This document shows, one piece after another, positions 15,613 through 23,480 of a stretch of 24,902 bases of DNA. Both the position numbers and the translations under genes were made by a program. The stretch spans positions 1-24,902 of the forward strand of contig CAVEQS010000039.1 in NCBI GenBank assembly GCA_963618015.1, in the 5' to 3' direction. Every line of letters starts with the position of its first letter. The stretch's first letter is position 1. The notes under the pieces are model-generated. The model was not told where the DNA came from and ran no database searches. It saw only the letters and a program-made list of their open reading frames with translations. The DNA is from Apopatocola sp963618015. Lineage in GTDB: Bacteria; Bacillota; Clostridia; Oscillospirales; Oscillospiraceae.

Positions 15613-15641
15613 ATTATACAGGCAAAAAAGCGCGCTTTCAA
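15613..15641 (-). promoter_or_regulatory. Promoter of the PPTase-hydrolase unit, overlapping a terminator
   Basis: On the minus strand TTGAAA (15636-15641), exactly 17 bp, then TATAAT (15613-15618). The promoter spacer includes one arm (GCTTTTTTGC) of a stem with GCAAAAAGC around 15622-15652. That stem is the likely terminator of the upstream cobalamin operon. The start codon is 9 nt past the -10. Confidence 0.75.
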
Positions 15642-15655
15642 TGGCTTTTTGCTGT

Positions 15656-16207
15656 TCAGCATGGCGAAAAGGGCGTATATTGCCCGTTTTCGATCACATA
15701 TCCGCCGCCGTTCGGGCTTTGCCACTCGTAGCGGTTTTTCCCCTCCGGGAAAAGATGCGCCATGATGGCCGCAATCACGCCGCCGTGCGTCACGATCACG
15801 GCGTCTCGCCCGGCGGCCTGCACGCGCGCAAAGGCGGCAAGAGCACGCGCCGTCATGTGCTCCCCGCTCTCGCCGTGCGGCGGAACGTTTTTCTCGTTAT
15901 CGCCGGTGAGCCACGCCTGATAGGCGCTATCGTCTTTCAGCATTTCGTAGCTCTTCATTTCAAAGTCGCCGAAATCGATTTCCCGAAAATCCGGCTCGAT
16001 CTCCTTGGGCACCGCACCGAAAAGAGCCTCAAGTGTTTCGTTGCAGCGGCGCATGCCGCTTGTGATAAACCGCGTGCCCGGCGCAGGCGGATCCATACGG
16101 CGCAGTGCGGCGCGCCCCGCCGGAGAGAGCGGCAGGTCGGTGCTGCCGCAGTAGAGATGCTTTTCGTTCGCCTCGGTGAGCCCGTGGCGCAGCAGGAGAA
16201 TCTTCAT
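15656..16207 (-). CDS. Histidine phosphatase, CobC-like (alpha-ribazole phosphatase)
   Basis: A 183-residue phosphoglycerate-mutase-superfamily phosphatase. The catalytic RHG is at 7-9 (LLRHGLTEAN) and the second His in VTHGGVIAA. In cobalamin synthesis CobC removes the 5' phosphate from alpha-ribazole phosphate or adenosylcobalamin phosphate. That function is inferred from its place at the end of a cobTUS operon. ATG 16207 overlaps the upstream stop in an ATGA junction. Sequence alone would only support a general histidine phosphatase. Confidence 0.85.
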   Translation of the reverse strand: MKILLLRHGLTEANEKHLYCGSTDLPLSPAGRAALRRMDPPAPGTRFITSGMRRCNETLEALFGAVPKEIEPDFREIDFGDFEMKSYEMLKDDSAYQAWLTGDNEKNVPPHGESGEHMTARALAAFARVQAAGRDAVIVTHGGVIAAIMAHLFPEGKNRYEWQSPNGGGYVIENGQYTPFSPC

Positions 16208-16578
16208 TTAAGCCGCTGCTCCAGACCGCAGAAAATGCGGCTCACGTGCCCGGCCTCGCGGCTCAGGTACTGCGTGAGGCGGCCGGTATCCTGCCGCCAC
16301 GCACGCGTTTCCGCGCCCATCGGCACAACGCCGCAGAACATGTCCCGGCAAATCAGAATGTTGTCCTTCCAGTCCTCTTTGCGCGCGCGGAAAAACTCGA
16401 CCGGGTCGATCCCCGCGCGGGTACAGGCCAGCGTGAAGTTTTCGATGCTGTCCACACACCGGCAGGAGAAATCGATCTCCGCGCCGGAGCAGACGAAGAT
16501 GTCCTCTTCTGCAAGAGAAAAGGTCTCTTTCGCAAAATCGGTCTTGCCCTGATAGGCGCCGCCGAAAATAAAAACCAT
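16204..16578 (-). CDS. Short CobU-like nucleotide-binding protein
   Basis: A 124-residue protein with the CobU P-loop GGAYQGKT (6-13) and a C-terminal region resembling CobU (GVVPMGAETRAWRQDTGRLTQYLSREAGHV ... GLEQRLK). CobU proteins are normally about 180 residues. The central segment that would carry the guanylylated His is replaced by a shorter, different sequence. ATG 16578 has an AGGAG site and lies 17 nt after the cobS stop. A full-length CobU-like gene is two genes upstream in the same operon. It may have only one of the two CobU activities (kinase or guanylyltransferase) or act as a partner; this is inference. Confidence 0.8.
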   Translation of the reverse strand: MVFIFGGAYQGKTDFAKETFSLAEEDIFVCSGAEIDFSCRCVDSIENFTLACTRAGIDPVEFFRARKEDWKDNILICRDMFCGVVPMGAETRAWRQDTGRLTQYLSREAGHVSRIFCGLEQRLK

Positions 16579-16595
16579 GGTGTTTCTCCTTTTCT

Positions 16596-17336
16596 TTAGA
16601 TAAGCGCCCACACCGCTGCGCCGCAGAGCTCCGAGAGCGTCAGCGCGTAGCCGGAAATGTCGCCATTCATGCCGTCGAGCGAGCGGTAAGCCTTCCGAAG
16701 CGCGAGCGCGTATCCGGCAAGGCAGCCGGTGAGCGCGAGGCCGGTTTTCCACCCGGCAAGGAAGCCCGCCGCGAGGTATACCGCGAGCTGCCCACAGAGG
16801 ACAACGATGTGCGACCTCGGCTTTTTCTGCGCGGCGTACTGGCTCGTGGACATGGGGCGCAGCACCGTTACGGCAAGCGCCGAGCCGCACCGGCTGGCCG
16901 CCGGGAGCAATACGAGCGTCCAGAGGCTGGCCGTTTCCTTGACGGAGGCGAAAAGCGCCGTCTGGCACAGCGCAAGCAGCACGATGCCGATCACGGCGAA
17001 GCTGCCGACGTGCGAGTCCTTGAGTATTTCGCGCCGCCGCGCGAGATCGCGGCAGGAGCGCACGGCGTCGGTCACGTCCATGAAGCCGTCAAGATGGATG
17101 AAGCCCGTCACAAGAAACGGGTACGCGCCGAGCACGACACCATATACGGGCACCGGGAGCGCCAGATACCGGCAGAGCCACGCAAGGAGCGCCCAGATCG
17201 CGCCGATCTCCAGCCCGACAACGGGCAGGAACAGAAGCATTTTATTGCGCGCCTCCTCGTCCCACACACGAGAAAGGCACGGGATCGCGCAGAACATGCT
17301 CCGGCACATGGCCAGAGCGTGCAGATATTTTTTCAA
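16596..17336 (-). CDS. cobS: Adenosylcobinamide-GDP ribazoletransferase (cobalamin synthase) CobS
   Basis: A 246-residue integral membrane enzyme joining adenosylcobinamide-GDP with alpha-ribazole (phosphate), the last condensing step of cobalamin assembly. The conserved acidic motif HLDGFMDVTDAV has Asp83, Asp87 and Asp90. Several hydrophobic helices fit the family's polytopic topology. The start appears to be TTG 17336, overlapping the cobU stop as TTGA, with a GGGGGG site (about 17345-17351) 8 nt upstream. The next in-frame ATG would lose the first nine residues. It is embedded between the two CobU-like genes. Confidence 0.93.
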   Translation of the reverse strand: MKKYLHALAMCRSMFCAIPCLSRVWDEEARNKMLLFLPVVGLEIGAIWALLAWLCRYLALPVPVYGVVLGAYPFLVTGFIHLDGFMDVTDAVRSCRDLARRREILKDSHVGSFAVIGIVLLALCQTALFASVKETASLWTLVLLPAASRCGSALAVTVLRPMSTSQYAAQKKPRSHIVVLCGQLAVYLAAGFLAGWKTGLALTGCLAGYALALRKAYRSLDGMNGDISGYALTLSELCGAAVWALI

Positions 17337-17878
17337 AACGGGAGCCCCCCCTTATGGACAATGCGTCGCCCGGCGGCGAGCTCCACGACCGTGTCGCACT
17401 CGCGCGCGAGCATCCGGTCGAGCCCGGCAAGAGCGCGGCGGTACTGCTCGGTCATGGGGTCGTACTCCCCGGCGTCCGAGAAAATATAGTCGCTTATGAG
17501 CACGGCGCTGCGCACCGAGCGGACAAACTCCAAAAGCTCCTGCGCGCACCGCTCCGCCGCCGGGAGATCAAGCGCATAGTTTTTCTCCGGCGGGAAAATT
17601 TCGTTTTGCAGCAGCGCCGTGACGCTGTCGAGCAGGAATACGCCGTTTTTGTCGGCAGTATCGAGACACGAGAGGATGTGCCGCGGGCATTCGATCGTCT
17701 CAAAGCCCAGCCCCGCGCGGTCGGCAATGTGGCGGCGGATGCGCTCGTCGTCCTCGGCGTCGGCGGAGATCATGGTGGCGACATAGTAATGCGTCCCGCC
17801 CGCGGCGAGGTATACCGCGAGATCCTGTCCGAGCGTCGTTTTGCCGTTTTTCGCGCCCCCGGAGATGAATGCTTTCAT
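17333..17878 (-). CDS. cobU: Adenosylcobinamide kinase/guanylyltransferase CobU-like
   Basis: A 181-residue protein of normal CobU length. It has the P-loop GGAKNGKT (7-14), the VATMISADAEDDERIRRHIADR segment with the candidate guanylylated His, and FLLDSVTALLQNE. CobU phosphorylates adenosylcobinamide and transfers GMP to it. The C-terminal third (YIFSDAGEYDPMTEQYRRAL ... DTVVEL) differs from the usual GVVP-type ending, which the short paralogue has instead. ATG 17878 overlaps the cobT stop by ATGA, and its own stop overlaps the cobS start. Confidence 0.88.
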   Translation of the reverse strand: MKAFISGGAKNGKTTLGQDLAVYLAAGGTHYYVATMISADAEDDERIRRHIADRAGLGFETIECPRHILSCLDTADKNGVFLLDSVTALLQNEIFPPEKNYALDLPAAERCAQELLEFVRSVRSAVLISDYIFSDAGEYDPMTEQYRRALAGLDRMLARECDTVVELAAGRRIVHKGGLPF

Positions 17879-18963
17879 TGCGCGCCCTCCACGGTGAATT
17901 TGTCGCCCTCGCGGATCTCGTCAAGGTAGCCGTCGTCAATACCGGCCTCGTCAAACGTCGCCATGTCATTGATGATGGCACAGGCGGCGTCCAGCACCTC
18001 GAAGGCGAGCGGGCAGCCGCTCCCCTCGCCGAGACGCATGCCGAGCAGGAGCATCGGTTCCAGTCCCATTTCGTTCATGGCAAGCTTATAGCCGATCTCA
18101 TAGGAAGCGTGGCTCGGCACGAGATACGCGCGCACGTCCGGACAGATGCGGCAGGCGCAGAGCGCCGCCACGGCGGAGATAAGCCCGTCGATCACGACCG
18201 GGCGGTGCGTCGCCGCCGCGCCGAGGAACGCGCCGCACATGGCGGCGAGATCGAATCCGCCGACCTTGGCGAGCACGTCAAGCGCGTCGGATTTATCCGG
18301 CGCATTGGTCTCGATGGCTTTTTGAATGACAGCCTTTTTCCTGGCAAACGCCTCGTCCGTCACGCCGCCGCCGCGGCCTGTAACGGCCTCCACATCCGCG
18401 CCCAGCAGCACCGCGAGCACGGCAGAGGACGTTGTCGTATTGCCGATGCCCATCTCGCCGACGCCGAGCACGTCCGCGTCCGTTGCCGCAGCAAGCTCGA
18501 TGCCGGTGAGCACCGCGCGCTCACACTCTTCGCGCGTCATGGCGCTCTCATAGGCGATATTCTTTGTGCCGTAGGCGATCTTACGGCATAGCACTGCTTT
18601 TTCGCGGATGTCCGCCGCGACGCCGACATCGCAGACGGTGATATCACAGCCGAAGTGCTTGCAGAGCGTCGCCGCGCCGGTCTTGCCGCGTGTCAGATTT
18701 ATGGTCTGCGAGAGCGTCACGGAGCGAGGCGCGCTCGAAACGCCCTCGTCCACGACGCCGTTGTCGGCGGCGAAAACGAGAAGATGCTTCTTTTCGATTT
18801 TGTTATGCACCCGCCCGGTGATCCCGGTGAGCTGCACGGAAAGCTCCTCAAGCCGTCCGAGACTGCCGGGGGGCTTGGCAAGCTGCGCCTGACGGCGGCG
18901 CGCCTCTTCCATAGCCGCCTCGTCCGGCGGCGCAATTTTTGCTGTCCATTCTCTGAGTGTCAT
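17875..18963 (-). CDS. cobT: Nicotinate-nucleotide-dimethylbenzimidazole phosphoribosyltransferase CobT
   Basis: A 362-residue enzyme that makes alpha-ribazole 5'-phosphate from nicotinate mononucleotide and a benzimidazole-type base. Family segments: KPPGSLGRLEEL (30-41), VFAADNGVVDEGVS (63-76), GEMGIGNTTTSSAV (169-182) and LGEGSGCPLAF (311-321), with Glu313 the likely catalytic base. Length is normal and all motifs are present. It overlaps the upstream isomerase gene and downstream cobU by ATGA junctions. Confidence 0.96.
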   Translation of the reverse strand: MTLREWTAKIAPPDEAAMEEARRRQAQLAKPPGSLGRLEELSVQLTGITGRVHNKIEKKHLLVFAADNGVVDEGVSSAPRSVTLSQTINLTRGKTGAATLCKHFGCDITVCDVGVAADIREKAVLCRKIAYGTKNIAYESAMTREECERAVLTGIELAAATDADVLGVGEMGIGNTTTSSAVLAVLLGADVEAVTGRGGGVTDEAFARKKAVIQKAIETNAPDKSDALDVLAKVGGFDLAAMCGAFLGAAATHRPVVIDGLISAVAALCACRICPDVRAYLVPSHASYEIGYKLAMNEMGLEPMLLLGMRLGEGSGCPLAFEVLDAACAIINDMATFDEAGIDDGYLDEIREGDKFTVEGAQ

Positions 18964-19730
18964 GCGTTTGTCTCCTTGGGAATAAATCCGTTTTCTTCGA
19001 GCCAGAGCGCGCCGCGCGCGGTGTCCTCCGGCAATTCCAGCGTGAAGGTCGCGCCGGGGCAGAGCGCAAGTGCTTTCTCTAAAAGTTCTTTCATCGGGAT
19101 GCTTCCGGCATCAAGCGGCGCGTGGGCGTCGCAGGAGCCGTCGTTGTTGTGCAGATGAAAATGCCGGAGATACGGCGCAAAGCGCTCCAGCCACTCGGAT
19201 ACCGGAACATCCGAATAGGCGTTCGCATGGCCAATGTCAAGACAAAGCCCCAGCCGCGGATGATCTGCGGCGCGGACAATATCCAATAGATACTCCGGCT
19301 CCTCTTCCAGCACATTTTCAAGAACGATATCCACGCCGGGGTCAACGCGCAGAAAGTCCTTCCAGAAAACGGCCGACTGCTCCGTATACCAGCAGGGATA
19401 GTACATTTTGGGGTTATATCCGCCGTGGATAATGACCTTCTCCGCGCCATAGCGCTTTGCGAGGGCGATCGCCTCACGGAAGCGATCCGCGGCAAGCGCT
19501 CTCGCGCGCAGGTCGATGGCGCAGGGGAAAAGCTCGTTGAACGGCGCGTGCAGCGTCACGCGCGCGATTTCTGAAAGCTTTTCGCGCACCGCCTGATCCG
19601 TTTCTGAAAAGCGCTCGTCCATGTTGTAGGCGGTGCAGTATTCCGCGATCTCCAGCCCAAGACCGTACCGCCGCGCGGTATCGGCAGCGTCTTCGGAGAT
19701 CGTCGAAAGATAAAAGCGATGGTTTTCCAT
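18960..19730 (-). CDS. Sugar-phosphate isomerase/epimerase-like TIM-barrel protein
   Basis: A 256-residue protein of the xylose-isomerase-like TIM-barrel superfamily. Metal-ligand-like segments include IHGGYNPK, IVLENVLEEEPEY (Glu), LCLDIGHANAY (Asp/His), HFHLHNNDG (His) and FTLELPED (Glu). The start at 19730 follows a GGAGCA ribosome site; a longer frame to 19838 crosses the promoter and is rejected. It is the first gene of the cobalamin operon and overlaps cobT by 4 nt. No known role of this family in cobalamin assembly explains that position; the substrate is unknown. Confidence 0.85.
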   Translation of the reverse strand: MENHRFYLSTISEDAADTARRYGLGLEIAEYCTAYNMDERFSETDQAVREKLSEIARVTLHAPFNELFPCAIDLRARALAADRFREAIALAKRYGAEKVIIHGGYNPKMYYPCWYTEQSAVFWKDFLRVDPGVDIVLENVLEEEPEYLLDIVRAADHPRLGLCLDIGHANAYSDVPVSEWLERFAPYLRHFHLHNNDGSCDAHAPLDAGSIPMKELLEKALALCPGATFTLELPEDTARGALWLEENGFIPKETNA

Positions 19731-19809
19731 AAATTGCTCCGGATTTCTCTTTTTCGCGGGGAAAGCTCTTTTGGTAGTCCCGCGCGCGAAGGGTTCGTCA
19801 TTTTTCCTT

Positions 19810-19838
19810 ATTATAATCTTTTCCGGGTTTGGATTCAA
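19810..19838 (-). promoter_or_regulatory. Promoter of the isomerase-cobTUS operon
   Basis: On the minus strand TTGAAT (19833-19838), 17 bp, TATAAT (19810-19815). Predicted leader about 70 nt, too short for a standard cobalamin riboswitch, and no such motif is seen. It is back-to-back with the WYL promoter. Confidence 0.75.
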
Positions 19839-19851
19839 TGACTTTTCCCCA

Positions 19852-19880
19852 TTGCATTGTGAAAGATTTGGTATTATAAT
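19852..19880 (+). promoter_or_regulatory. Promoter of the WYL regulator
   Basis: TTGCAT (19852-19857), 17-bp spacer, TATAAT (19875-19880). Divergent from the cobalamin-operon promoter, with only about 14 bp between the two -35 elements. Confidence 0.7.
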
Positions 19881-19912
19881 GACGAAAATATTTCTTCGAG
19901 GAGGGAACCGCT

Positions 19913-20905
19913 GTGGCGCGCTCCGCCAACCAGAAGCTCAAGCTGCTGCTTCTCCGGGAGTATCTTGAACGCAATTCCGACGAGGCACACCCGGTCTCCA
20001 CGGCGCAGCTTTTGGAATATCTTGCCTCGGAGGGTATCAGCGCCGAGCGCAAGAGCGTGTACAGCGATTTGGAAACGCTGCAGGCCTTCGGTCTCGATCT
20101 GATCCGCGTCCGCGACGGGAACAGCAGCGGCTGGTATATCGGCGAACGGGTGTTCCAGCTCCCGGAGCTGCGGCTGCTCGCCGACAGCGTGCAGTCCTCC
20201 CGGTTCATCACGCGCAAAAAGTCGTTGGAGCTGATCACCAAGCTTGAAGGGCTCACCAGCGTCCATCAGGCCAAGGGGCTGCGGCGGCAGGTCGTCGTCA
20301 AAAACCGCATCAAGACGATGAACGAGTCCATATACTATCTGGTGGACGAGCTGCACGCCGCCATCAACGGCGACAAGTGCATCCGCTTTCACTACGCCGG
20401 GTACAACGGGCGCGGAGAGCGCATGTTGCGCCGCGGCGGCGCGTGGTACGACGTGAGCCCCTACGCTCTGCTGTGGGATGACGAGAACTATTATCTCGTC
20501 GGCTACGACAGCGCCGCTTCCGCCATCCGGCATTACCGCGTGGACAAGATCTGCGATCTGCGCACCGCCGGGGACGGGCGCGAGGGACGCGAAGCGTTTG
20601 CCGCGCTCGACATGAGCGAATATACGAGCGCGCACTTCGGTATGTTTTCCGGCACACCGGAGAAAATCCGGCTCGAATGCCGCAATACGCTCGCGGGAGC
20701 CGTGATCGACCGCTTCGGCGCAGACACCATGCTCATCCCCTCGCGCGAGGGATATTTCACCGTGACCGTGCCGGTGGCGGTGAGCGAGCCGTTTTTCGGC
20801 TGGGTCTGCTCGTTCGGCGGGGATATGAAGCTTCTCTCGCCGGAGAGCGCCGTGGAAGCGTTTCGGATGCATCTGCGAAAGCTCGCCGAGGCGTATCAAA
20901 TTTAG
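19913..20905 (+). CDS. WYL-domain transcriptional regulator
   Basis: A 330-residue regulator. An N-terminal winged helix-turn-helix (about 1-75: LREYLERNSDEAHPVSTAQLLEYLASEGISAERKSVYSDLETL) is followed by a WYL ligand-sensing domain (about 135-215: IRFHYAGYN ... YDVSPYALLWDDENYYLVGYD ... RHYRVDKI) and a WCX-like C-terminus. The start is GTG 19913, supported by a GAGGAGG site 8 nt upstream; no ATG is near. WYL proteins often respond to nucleic-acid or nucleotide ligands. It is divergent from the cobalamin operon and precedes asnA, so either may be a target; neither is proven. Confidence 0.93.
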   Translation: MARSANQKLKLLLLREYLERNSDEAHPVSTAQLLEYLASEGISAERKSVYSDLETLQAFGLDLIRVRDGNSSGWYIGERVFQLPELRLLADSVQSSRFITRKKSLELITKLEGLTSVHQAKGLRRQVVVKNRIKTMNESIYYLVDELHAAINGDKCIRFHYAGYNGRGERMLRRGGAWYDVSPYALLWDDENYYLVGYDSAASAIRHYRVDKICDLRTAGDGREGREAFAALDMSEYTSAHFGMFSGTPEKIRLECRNTLAGAVIDRFGADTMLIPSREGYFTVTVPVAVSEPFFGWVCSFGGDMKLLSPESAVEAFRMHLRKLAEAYQI

Positions 20906-20958
20906 TTTTTTGCCGCGCATATCTCATCATAAAAAAATTTTAACAAGGAGGGGTAAAC

Positions 20959-21972
20959 ATGAGCGGCTGCATTATTCCCGAAGGGTACACACCACGGCTG
21001 AACGTCTACGAGACGCAGAGAGCCATCGAATTCATCAAGAGGAGCTTCCAAAAGAATCTGGGCTCGGCGCTGAATCTCAAGCGCGTGTCCGCGCCGCTGT
21101 TCGTGCGCACCGACACCGGCCTGAACGATGACCTGAACGGCATCGAGCGTCCGGTCTCCTTTGATGTTCCCGCCGTAGACGGCGCGGAGTGCCAGGTCGT
21201 GCAGTCTCTGGCCAAGTGGAAGCGCTGGGCACTGCGCGAGTACAACTTCTATGAGGGCAAGGGGCTCTACACCGACATGAACGCCATCCGGCGCGACGAG
21301 GCAGTACTCGACAACCTCCATTCGGTCTACGTTGACCAGTGGGACTGGGAAAAGGTCATCCGCGAGGAAGACCGCAATATCGACTATCTCAAGGACGCCG
21401 TGCGGCGCATCGTTACGGCCATCTGCATGACCGGCGACGAGCTCGAATGGGAGTTCCCGCAGCTCAAAGCCCATCTGAGCCGCGATGTTTCCTTCATCAC
21501 GAGTCAGGAGCTCGAGGACATGTATCCCGATCTCACGCCCTCCGAGCGCGAGAACGAGTACACCAAAACGCACCCGACCTGCTTCATCATGCAGATCGGC
21601 AAAGTTCTCCGCTCCGGCCAGAAGCACGACGGACGCGCCCCGGACTACGACGACTGGGACTTAAACGGCGACATCATCTTCCGCAACACCGTGCTCGACC
21701 GCGCGTTTGAGGTATCCTCCATGGGCATCCGCGTCAGCCCGGAGAGCATGGATCGCCAGCTCACGCTCGCCGGCTGCGACGACCGCCGGAAGCTCTCCTT
21801 CCACAAGGCGCTGCTTGCGGGCGAAATGCCGTTTACGATGGGCGGCGGCGTCGGCCAGTCGCGGCTTTGCATGCTGCTCATCGGCTGCGCGCACATCGGC
21901 GAAGTACAATCCGGTATTTGGGACGAAGAAACCGTGAACCTTTGCAAGGCTCGCGGCGTCCATCTACTATAA
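20959..21972 (+). CDS. asnA: Aspartate-ammonia ligase AsnA
   Basis: A 337-residue ammonia-dependent asparagine synthetase, related to class II aminoacyl-tRNA synthetases. Landmarks: IPEGYTPRLNVYETQRAIEF, VSAPLFVRTDTGLNDDLNG, VVQSLAKWKRWAL, YTDMNAIRRDE, and the C-terminal class II motif GGGVGQSRLCMLL. Length matches the family (about 330). A textbook AAGGAGG site precedes ATG 20959. It lies 53 nt after the WYL gene without an obvious terminator, so partial co-transcription is possible. A strong hairpin follows. Confidence 0.97.
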   Translation: MSGCIIPEGYTPRLNVYETQRAIEFIKRSFQKNLGSALNLKRVSAPLFVRTDTGLNDDLNGIERPVSFDVPAVDGAECQVVQSLAKWKRWALREYNFYEGKGLYTDMNAIRRDEAVLDNLHSVYVDQWDWEKVIREEDRNIDYLKDAVRRIVTAICMTGDELEWEFPQLKAHLSRDVSFITSQELEDMYPDLTPSERENEYTKTHPTCFIMQIGKVLRSGQKHDGRAPDYDDWDLNGDIIFRNTVLDRAFEVSSMGIRVSPESMDRQLTLAGCDDRRKLSFHKALLAGEMPFTMGGGVGQSRLCMLLIGCAHIGEVQSGIWDEETVNLCKARGVHLL

Positions 21973-21975
21973 AGA

Positions 21976-22014
21976 TTCAAACGAGAGCCTTGCAAAGCAG
22001 GGCTCTCGTTTGAA
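21976..22014 (+). terminator. Stem-loop after asnA
   Basis: TTCAAACGAGAGCC (21976-21989) pairs perfectly with 22001-22014 (14 bp). The plus strand continues GGGGATAG with no U-tract, so it may act by stabilising the mRNA end rather than by intrinsic termination. Confidence 0.55.
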
Positions 22015-22023
22015 GGGGATAGC

Positions 22024-22179
22024 GGCTCGCCGCAGCGCACTCGCTTCGCTCGCACGTCTGCGAGCCGAAAGGAATTTTCTCCGACGCACATGTCGCCGGA
22101 GAAAATGATTTAGACTTTATTTGCTCCTGCGGGAGCAAAATCTGCGAGGCTTTTCCGAGCGGCGCTCCACGCGCCGCTC
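22024..22179. repeat. Cluster of four consecutive hairpins
   Basis: Between asnA and the transglutaminase gene there are inverted repeats at 22024-22066 (GGCTCGC/GCGAGCC), 22075-22105 (TTTTCTCCG/CGGAGAAAA), 22120-22139 (TTTGCTCC/GGAGCAAA) and 22157-22179 (GAGCGGCGC/GCGCCGCTC). No coding sequence is seen in 21973-22223. They may be REP-like elements, terminators or RNA-processing signals. Confidence 0.6.
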
Positions 22180-22223
22180 ATTCTTTGCGTATCCTCTGTA
22201 TATTTTCTTTTCGGAGGCATTCC

Positions 22224-23468
22224 ATGGCCGAAGGTAACGAAACGAAAAAGCCGGTAAAAAGCCGGAAAAAGACCGTTTGGATCATTGCCGCGGGCGCAGT
22301 GCTCGTTCTTGCGCTGCTCGCAGCGCTTGCGCTCTTCTGCCCCGGCATCGGGCTTCTCCGCACACCCGCTCCGGCCGCAGCTTCTTTGACACCTGCACCG
22401 GAGATGGAAACGGAAGTCGTACCGACGCCGGAGCCCACCGCCGCGCCGGTATACGCCGCGGGCTACATGCTCTGCGAAAACGGCCTTTTCCGCGGTGCGG
22501 ATACGCTGACCGCGGGGGAAGCCGCGTCCGCCGTGGAGCGTGCCGCCGGGCTTTCTCTCGCCGTAGACGATACCTCTCTCCCGCTCACGGAATCCTCGCT
22601 CGCAGCGCTGCTCGAGGGCGTTTTCCCCTCGGACGCGGTGGCGGACGCCATGACCGCCATTTCGCTGCACGGCGGCGAGAACGTGACGCGCGCCGAGGCC
22701 GCGGTATTCTTTAACCGGCTCTTTTCTCTGCCCGCCGCCGATACGGAAACGGCATTCTATCCCGACGTCATCCCCGGCGAATGGGGCAGCGGCGACATAT
22801 ATACCGCCGCAGACGGTGCCGCTAAATGGGACGGGCCGGATAGCCGCCCCGCCGAGGGGCCGGTTTTGATCGATTCGCAGCTTTACTACGCCGGTTCCAA
22901 CGGATACTTCCTCAAAAACGCCTATGCCGGCTCGCTCTATTTTGATGCTGCCGGGCGCTATACCTCCGGCAACAGCGAGCTGGACGGCTATGTTCTTGCC
23001 GCCATCCGCGAGACTACGGACGATACGATGAGCCGCGATGAGAGGCTTCGCGCCATGTATCTCTACGTCCGCGACAGCTTCACCTATTTCCGCCGCCACT
23101 ACTACAAGACCGGCGACGTCGGCTGGGCGACGCAGGAAGCGCTCACGATGTACTCCACCGGGCGCGGCAACTGCTACTGCTATGCCTCCGCATTCTGGGC
23201 GGCGGCGCGTGCTCTCGGCTATGACGCAAAGATCGTCAGCGGCACCTACGGCGACACGGATGCGCCGCACGGCTGGGTGGAGATCCTGCGTGACGGCGAA
23301 CGCTACACCTACGATGTGGAGATCGAAATGGCGGTGCGCCGCGACCGCGGCGAATCCGGCCTTTATGAAATGAGCGATGCGGCGCGTGCGCGCCACGGCT
23401 ACAAGGAATTTACCGTCTCGGACAATATGCTGCCGCGCTCTCTTGCAGGCGAGCTGCTGCCGGGCTGA
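22224..23468 (+). CDS. Membrane-anchored transglutaminase-like protein
   Basis: A 414-residue cell-surface protein. A short basic N-terminus is followed by one membrane helix (about 19-38), a Pro/Thr/Glu-rich linker (48-77), and a segment resembling an S-layer-homology repeat (about 95-170, ending ENVTRAEAAVFFNRLFSLP). The transglutaminase/protease-like core has a likely catalytic triad Cys317 (GRGNCYCYASAF), His349 (DAPHGWVEI) and Asp364 (YTYDVEIE). ATG 22224 has a CGGAGG site; an upstream ATG at 22185 does not. The MORN lipoprotein follows after 12 nt. It probably acts on cell-wall or surface proteins; the substrate is unknown. Confidence 0.87.
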   Translation: MAEGNETKKPVKSRKKTVWIIAAGAVLVLALLAALALFCPGIGLLRTPAPAAASLTPAPEMETEVVPTPEPTAAPVYAAGYMLCENGLFRGADTLTAGEAASAVERAAGLSLAVDDTSLPLTESSLAALLEGVFPSDAVADAMTAISLHGGENVTRAEAAVFFNRLFSLPAADTETAFYPDVIPGEWGSGDIYTAADGAAKWDGPDSRPAEGPVLIDSQLYYAGSNGYFLKNAYAGSLYFDAAGRYTSGNSELDGYVLAAIRETTDDTMSRDERLRAMYLYVRDSFTYFRRHYYKTGDVGWATQEALTMYSTGRGNCYCYASAFWAAARALGYDAKIVSGTYGDTDAPHGWVEILRDGERYTYDVEIEMAVRRDRGESGLYEMSDAARARHGYKEFTVSDNMLPRSLAGELLPG

Positions 23469-23480
23469 AGGGAGAGCAAC

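Noticed and set aside
19874..20920. 348-codon minus-strand frame
   Set aside because: Shadow of the WYL regulator gene, which has a promoter, ribosome site and family motifs.
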